49,113 nucleotides of DNA from Pseudomonadota bacterium (GTDB lineage: Bacteria; Pseudomonadota; Alphaproteobacteria; Kiloniellales; J153): the NCBI GenBank assembly GCA_022572105.1, contig JACZWN010000002.1, positions 1 through 49,113 of the forward strand. Direction: 5' to 3'. The notes beneath the pieces were generated by a model. It was not told the origin of the DNA, did no database searches, and saw only the letters and a list, made by a program, of their open reading frames with translations. Below are positions 41,341-49,113 of the stretch, in pieces (the stretch's first letter is position 1; each line of letters starts with the position of its first letter). Made by a program: the position numbers and the translations under genes.

Positions 41341-44300
41341 TCATTCGCGGTCGAGCTCTTCACGCACCCAGTGGGCGAGCTCGACCTTGCGGAACGGTTT
41401 GCTCAACAAGGGAATGTCTTCGCCGAGCTTACCTTGATGCGCGAGCGCCTCGGCGGGATAGCCCGACATGAAGAGGACCTTGAGGCCGGGCCAGCGGCGC
41501 TTGGCCTCGTCGGCGAAGTCCGGGCCGCTCTTGCCGCCCGGCAGGGCGACGTCGGTCAGCAGGAGGTCGATGCCCGAACGCTCGGCCCCCGAACGCTCCG
41601 CCCCCGATCGCTCCGCCATGGTCTTGGCCGCCGCCTCGGCGTCGCAAGCGGCCAAGACCGAGTAGCCGAGGTCCTCGAGCATGGCGACGGCGAGCTCGCG
41701 CACGTCGAGCGCGTCCTCGAGCACGAGGACGGTCTCGCCTCGCGCCCGCGGTGGCTCCGCCGCCCACGATTCCGGCGCGGCCCGCGGCGCCTCGCTCTCG
41801 GCCCGCGGCAGGTAGAGCCGCACCGTCGTGCCCCGGTCCGCCTCGCTCTCGATCGAGACGAAGCCGCCCGATTGCTGGGCGAAGCCGTAGACCATACTGA
41901 GGCCCAGGCCGCTGCCCGCGCCCACGTCCTTGGTGGTGAAGAAGGGCTCGAAGGCGCGCTCCAGAATTCCCGGGCTCATGCCCGCGCCGGTGTCGGTCAC
42001 GGTCAGCACGACGTAGTCGCCGGCCCTGGCCTCGAGGCCGGGCCGGGGCTCGTCGAGGGTCGCGTTGGTCGTCCGGATCGATAGATTCCCGCCGTCGGGC
42101 ATGGCGTCGCGTGCGTTGAGCGCCAGGTTGAGCAGGGCGTTTTCGATCTGTCCCGGGTCGGCAAGCACCGGCCACAGGTCCGGCACGTTACGGACCGTGA
42201 GCTCGATCGTCTCTCCGAGCGTCCGGGCGAGCAGCTCCGACATGCCCGCGACGAGGTCGCTCAGGTCAGTGGCCCGGGGACGCAGCGGCTGGCGCCGCGA
42301 GAAGGCGAGCAGGCGCCCGGTCAACTCGGCTCCGCGCGCGGCCGCGTGCGTCACCGCCCGGACATGCCGGTCGTCCCCGCCCAGCCGATCGGCCAGGTAC
42401 TCCATGTTGCCCAGGATGACCGCCAGGAGGTTGTTGAAATCGTGTGCCACGCCGCCCGTGAGCTGGCCCAGCGCCTCCATCTTTTGCACCTGGCGGAGTC
42501 GTTCCTCGGCCTGCTTCACTTCCGTGATATCGTTGGTAAGGCTACAGATACCGATGATCCCACCACTCTCATCCTTGAGTGGAAACTTTGCGCTCAGAGA
42601 GTAGCGAATCGAGCCATTTGTTTCTTCGACGATCTCCTGTTGTAGTGATTGGCCGGTTTCCATGACCTTCCGGTCCGCCGCCATAAATTTCGCGGCAATA
42701 TGGTCGGGCGGGAAGTCCGCCGTGACGCCACCGATGAAATCGCTCCTTTCCAAATTCAGGGTTTCCGCGACGTTGCGGCTAATAGCCAGAATGTGTCCGT
42801 CGGTATCCCTGATGACGATTTCTATGGGAGCATTCTCGAGGATCGCGCTTAGCCATGCCTCTCTTGTTCGGATCGTTTCCTCGGCCTGCCGTCGCTCGGA
42901 GATGTCCTGAATGGTCCCGTGCTCTCGCACCACGGTTCCGTTCTCGTCGAACACGGCCGCCGCGATCTCCTGGACGTAGCGTTGTTCCCCCGCCGGGGTG
43001 ATCAGGCGGTATTCGGCTTCGAAGCCGATGCCTTTTCTCAAGGCTTTGAACAGACCCCCGACTCTGTCCCGGTCCTTGGCGTGAACGAAGGAGCATTCGC
43101 CCTCCAACGCGGAGGCGCGCGCCATATAGTCCTTGACCGAGACTCCGTGTATCTGGGCATTCTCCTCGGAACAATAGATGCACCGGTCCTCGACCGCGTC
43201 CCAAACCCAATGTCCCAGGCCCGCCAGTTTTGTGGCCTGCCTGAGCCGTGATTCGTTTCGCGCCAGCGCGTCCACGGCATTCTTGCGCTCGGTGATGTCC
43301 TCCATTGTGATCAAGGCGCGCGCCCAATCGTCTCGGTAGTTGGGGGGTATGACCGCCCGTATGCGCGTTGTGATCGGCGTCCCGTCACAGGCGATCTCCT
43401 CGGACTCGTATTCGAAATTTGATGCGCCGGCATGGAAGGCCGAGATCATTTCGCCGTAACCCTTCAGTTCGTCCGGGTCGGCGGTCTCTTGCATCATGGC
43501 CGCTCGCAGCTCTTCCTTGCTCTTGGCCCGATACAGTCTTACGGCCGCCTGCGTGATGCCAAAGCGGTCGGCCAATTCATAGGCCTTGCCGAGTTCGTCC
43601 GGATTGTCACGGAAAAAGCCCGGGATATCAGAGATGCCTCGCTCGGATAGCTCATCCAGATATACCTTCACCTGACGCCAGTTTTCCTCCAGCATCGGCA
43701 GCGGGGATTCTTCGAACAGCTCCCGGTAACGCTGCTCGCTTTTCCTGAGCGCATCTTCTGCCCGCTTGCGCTCGGTGATGTCCTGAACCAAACCGAAATA
43801 GCCCTGCACCTTTCCGGTTTCCGAGACGTCAGGGATATAGGTAATCTCGACATCGCGCGGTGTCTTGTCGGGATAAACGATCGTCTCCGCGAACGTTATA
43901 CTCACCCCCGAAAGCGCATTGGCGATCCTGGGTTTCAATTTCGCGCAAGCACTTTCGCCAAGAATTTCCTCGACCGACTGGCCAAGAATCTCCTCGGCTG
44001 GAAGCGCGTACCACGTGCGGGCGGCCTTGTTCGCGAACCGGAAGCGTCCCTCCGAATCCATGTATGTGATCAAGACAGGCAGGTTGTCGGTAATCAGGCG
44101 AAGCTGATCTCGGCTGTCGCGCAGCGCCTCCTCCGCGCGCTTGCGTTTAGTGATGTCCTGCGTCGTTCCAAAATGCCCCAGGTATCGACCGGACTCGTCG
44201 AACTCCGGTCTGCCGATTTCATATTGATGCCGTACTTCGCCGCGGGAAGGCAGGAGCCGGTATTCGATTTCGTAAGGCACGTGTTCCTTGTAGGCCCGGT

Positions 44301-44838
44301 CCCAGGCTCGAGCCAAGCGCTCTCGGTCGTCGGGGTGGATGGCCTGAAGGAGCTGTTCCTCGGAAGGCCAAACATTGCTCGCGGGCCGGCCCCGGGAATC
44401 GCGCACATCTCCATGGATGGGAAGGTACTGTGTCAGCCTGGCCTCGGCTGTCCAGTTCCACGCCCTAATCCTGGCTGACTGAAACGCCTGTGCCAGGCGG
44501 GATACGTCTGTGCGATATGAGGCCTCCTGCCGATCCCGTTCAGCCAGGAGCCGCTCGAGTTCTTGGACACGCCGCCGATAGGATTCCAACGCCTCAAGGG
44601 GATCGGCCGTCGTCGCCCCGGCGGCCTTGCTGCCGCGCGCCTCCGCGGCGACTCCCTCCAAGAGTTCGAGGTCTTCCACGGGTACCAGTACCGCAAGCGG
44701 CCGGCCGCGGCGCTCGATGGTGATCCGCTCCTTGCCGTAGGCGGCCCGGCTCAGGATCTCGGCGAAGTTGTTCCGGGCCCAAGAGGCGCTCGCCGTGGCG
44801 CTTGTGGTGGCGCTCGTGGTTGGCATCGTCCGGGGCAT
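41341..44838 (-). CDS. Phd/YefM-domain multi-PAS hybrid histidine kinase
   Basis: A 1165-residue soluble hybrid kinase (no membrane segment seen). Residues about 17-62 match a Phd/YefM antitoxin domain: ASWARNNFAEILSRAAYGKE, ITIERRGRPLAVLVPVEDLE. A coiled coil (about 85-112) is followed by about five PAS domains (118-770), HisKA with His799 (LTGGVAHDFNNLLAVILGNM), HATPase (NLALNARDAM; FFTTKDVGAGSGLGLSMVYG) and a receiver with Asp1096 (LLLTDVALPGGKSGPDF). The receiver carries an AERSG triple repeat in the loop before the phospho-acceptor strand. The gene is preceded by AAGGAGGAG and an operator-like palindrome 22-36 bases upstream. No toxin gene is adjacent. The fusion of an antitoxin-type DNA-binding domain to a kinase is unusual; the protein may bind its own promoter. 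Confidence 0.85.
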   Translation of the reverse strand: MPRTMPTTSATTSATASASWARNNFAEILSRAAYGKERITIERRGRPLAVLVPVEDLELLEGVAAEARGSKAAGATTADPLEALESYRRRVQELERLLAERDRQEASYRTDVSRLAQAFQSARIRAWNWTAEARLTQYLPIHGDVRDSRGRPASNVWPSEEQLLQAIHPDDRERLARAWDRAYKEHVPYEIEYRLLPSRGEVRHQYEIGRPEFDESGRYLGHFGTTQDITKRKRAEEALRDSRDQLRLITDNLPVLITYMDSEGRFRFANKAARTWYALPAEEILGQSVEEILGESACAKLKPRIANALSGVSITFAETIVYPDKTPRDVEITYIPDVSETGKVQGYFGLVQDITERKRAEDALRKSEQRYRELFEESPLPMLEENWRQVKVYLDELSERGISDIPGFFRDNPDELGKAYELADRFGITQAAVRLYRAKSKEELRAAMMQETADPDELKGYGEMISAFHAGASNFEYESEEIACDGTPITTRIRAVIPPNYRDDWARALITMEDITERKNAVDALARNESRLRQATKLAGLGHWVWDAVEDRCIYCSEENAQIHGVSVKDYMARASALEGECSFVHAKDRDRVGGLFKALRKGIGFEAEYRLITPAGEQRYVQEIAAAVFDENGTVVREHGTIQDISERRQAEETIRTREAWLSAILENAPIEIVIRDTDGHILAISRNVAETLNLERSDFIGGVTADFPPDHIAAKFMAADRKVMETGQSLQQEIVEETNGSIRYSLSAKFPLKDESGGIIGICSLTNDITEVKQAEERLRQVQKMEALGQLTGGVAHDFNNLLAVILGNMEYLADRLGGDDRHVRAVTHAAARGAELTGRLLAFSRRQPLRPRATDLSDLVAGMSELLARTLGETIELTVRNVPDLWPVLADPGQIENALLNLALNARDAMPDGGNLSIRTTNATLDEPRPGLEARAGDYVVLTVTDTGAGMSPGILERAFEPFFTTKDVGAGSGLGLSMVYGFAQQSGGFVSIESEADRGTTVRLYLPRAESEAPRAAPESWAAEPPRARGETVLVLEDALDVRELAVAMLEDLGYSVLAACDAEAAAKTMAERSGAERSGAERSGIDLLLTDVALPGGKSGPDFADEAKRRWPGLKVLFMSGYPAEALAHQGKLGEDIPLLSKPFRKVELAHWVREELDRE
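41573..41617. repeat. 15-bp triple repeat in the receiver domain
   Basis: Three tandem units of CCCGAACGCTCSGCC type. They encode AERSGAERSGAERSG in the receiver domain of the Phd-kinase. Confidence 0.9.
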
Positions 44839-44859
44839 GGTCCGGGCTCCTCCTTGAAA

Positions 44860-44874
44860 CGTACAAATTGTACG
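44860..44874. promoter_or_regulatory. Operator-like palindrome upstream of the Phd-kinase
   Basis: CGTACAAATTGTACG: two perfect 7-bp arms around a single central base, placed 22-36 bases before the gene's ATG and immediately upstream of its ribosome site. Arms GTACA/TGTAC recall the TGTACA core of the E. coli YefM operator. A TACAAT on the minus strand inside the palindrome could act as -10. The remaining 44875-45302 contains no gene that I can support. Confidence 0.6.
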
Positions 44875-45302
44875 ATTCGTAGCTTACGACCTGGGCGCGA
44901 CCGTCTTAAGTCTTTTTTGACGATCCTTAATGTTCGGTCAACGGGCCCTAGAAAGTGGTGAAAAAATCGTAGAATCTCACGTTTTCGGGTTGGGGTGACC
45001 ACGGCCCCTGGGGCGACCACGGGTTGGCGGCATCACCGGCCCGACGACCCGGGGGCGGGTCGCTCTGGTGGAATCAACCGAGGTGGCCCGCGTCACGCGC
45101 GCTGTGAGGACGCCGGCGGCCGGCAGCGTGGTTTTCACTCCTCGAGGGCCGTGCGGATGGCGGTGGGGGGCGGCGTGCCATTCGCGTCTCGTATAAAGCC
45201 GCTCGGGCAACCCGCCCAAACCGATCCGCCGATGGATGAGGCGCGCGCCTCGGATGCCCGCGCCCCCGCGGACACTTTGTTTTCTTTTTGTGCAAATTCC
45301 TC

Positions 45303-45331
45303 TTGGCAGGTGAGAACAAAACAGGTACATT
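45303..45331 (+). promoter_or_regulatory. recA promoter with an SOS-like box in the spacer
   Basis: TTGGCA (45303-45308), 17-base spacer, TACATT (45326-45331). The spacer holds GAACAAAACAGGTAC (45314-45328), one mismatch from the alphaproteobacterial LexA box GAAC-N7-GAAC. LexA bound there would block the promoter. Confidence 0.65.
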
Positions 45332-45382
45332 CGTGCCTACATTGCAGTCGGGACACCCCTGTGGGATAAGGAAGGGCAGGTC

Positions 45383-46480
<1,098 letters not shown>

Positions 46481-46592
46481 ACAACCCCGTTTGCGGTCGA
46501 ATCCCGGCCCCTTTTTCGGAGCTCGACGCGCGCGGCCACCCGGTCGCGCCGTCGGTCGTGCCACAGGGGGGGCCACGGCGGCGCCCGGTGGC

Positions 46593-46739
46593 TCACTCCA
46601 GCAGCTCGTACACCGGTCCGCCGATGCGGAAGCGGGCCGGGAAGTCGACCGATTTCGCGTCGATCAGGGCGGACTGGCCGAGCGACAGGTTGTGCGCTTC
46701 GTGGGGCGGCCGGGTGGCGGTGCGGACCGGATCGAGCCA
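46593..46739 (-). pseudogene. Possible 3' gene remnant between recA and alaS
   Basis: The last roughly 45 codons of this minus-strand reading frame have a strongly coding-like pattern (nearly every third base is G or C) and encode RTATRPPHEAHNLSLGQSAL followed by IDAKSVDFPARFRIGGPVYE and LLE before a stop at 46593. Upstream of about 46740 this pattern stops, so it looks like a C-terminal fragment of a lost gene. I cannot name the family. The rest of 46481-46922 shows no clear gene or terminator. Confidence 0.3.
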
Positions 46740-46922
46740 AACAGGAAAACGCTCAAGCGCAACGAGCGCCACGGTGCCAAGCCGGGAGCGCCGCTGGACA
46801 GGTTCCGGGCCGCGCGCTACAACCCCCCGCCCGAAACGGCGCCAAGGCGAGGGAACGAATTGCGCAATAGTTTGGAATCGTTCCAACTTGTGCGCGGGGC
46901 CAGGAACTTCTAAATACAGGCC

Positions 46923-49113
<2,191 letters not shown>

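Noticed and set aside
39275..41437. A 720-codon open frame on the plus strand
   Set aside because: It is the antisense of the CoA-transferase gene; composition is Asp/Gly/Arg/Val-rich without any motif.
41341..44838. A complete toxin-antitoxin module at the Phd domain
   Set aside because: No toxin-sized gene is found up- or downstream on either strand, so only the fused domain is reported.

Overview
This window looks like a chromosomal segment of a GC-rich alphaproteobacterium, probably Rhodospirillales-like. The reasons are a cckA gene directly downstream of flhB, a recA-alaS pair, the alphaproteobacterial flagellar regulators FliX and FliW/CsrA, a MotE homologue, CheY/CheZ beside fliM, and perfect or near-perfect TTAA-N7-TTAA (CtrA-type) boxes in front of several transcription units. 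About 30 kb is one large flagellar/motility supercluster. The flagellin gene and motA are not in the window.

Layout. Positions 1-931 hold a broken remnant of a serine/threonine kinase-AAA ATPase signalling protein. A minus-strand operon runs from flgI (10481) through flgJ, flgN, flgK, flgL and fliW to a FlmG-like TPR/GT41 glycosyltransferase. That last protein carries an unusual C-terminal kinase plus methyltransferase extension. It is preceded by a sigma-54-type -24/-12 element and shares a CtrA box with the divergent fliX. dksA and an RTX-type calcium-binding secreted protein follow; the latter has an AT-rich control region. flgF-flgG-flgA-flgH run on the minus strand behind a second -24/-12 element. 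On the plus strand come fliL, fliM, a small membrane protein, motE (frameshifted in a 15-bp repeat), cheY, cheZ, two motB-like genes and a large AMIN-like/TPR periplasmic protein. fliO-fliP with two small partners and csrA lie on the minus strand. flgB-flgC-fliE-fliQ-fliR-flhB-cckA lie on the plus strand, and a 290-bp MITE-like palindromic element sits between flgB and flgC.

The right side is less flagellar. A minus-strand PAS histidine kinase has a periplasmic solute-binding sensor. Next are a CoA-transferase homologue with Asp where the catalytic Glu is expected, and a hybrid histidine kinase whose N-terminus is a Phd/YefM antitoxin-like domain and whose promoter region carries a GTACA/TGTAC palindrome. 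recA, with a promoter and SOS-like box, and the start of alaS close the window.

How it fits together: CckA (in the window) normally feeds phosphate to CtrA through ChpT. CtrA-type boxes precede fliX/flgI, cheY, the fliOP unit and flgB, while the flgI and flgF operons also carry -24/-12 elements, so a two-tier flagellar hierarchy like that of Caulobacter is plausible. The GT41 protein beside fliW fits a role in flagellin glycosylation. The most unusual items are the Phd-histidine kinase fusion with its matching palindrome, the TPR-GT41-kinase-methyltransferase fusion, the MITE inside the rod operon, the MotB pair with one Asp-less member, and the substituted CoA-transferase. All calls rest on reading the sequence; no database search was run.
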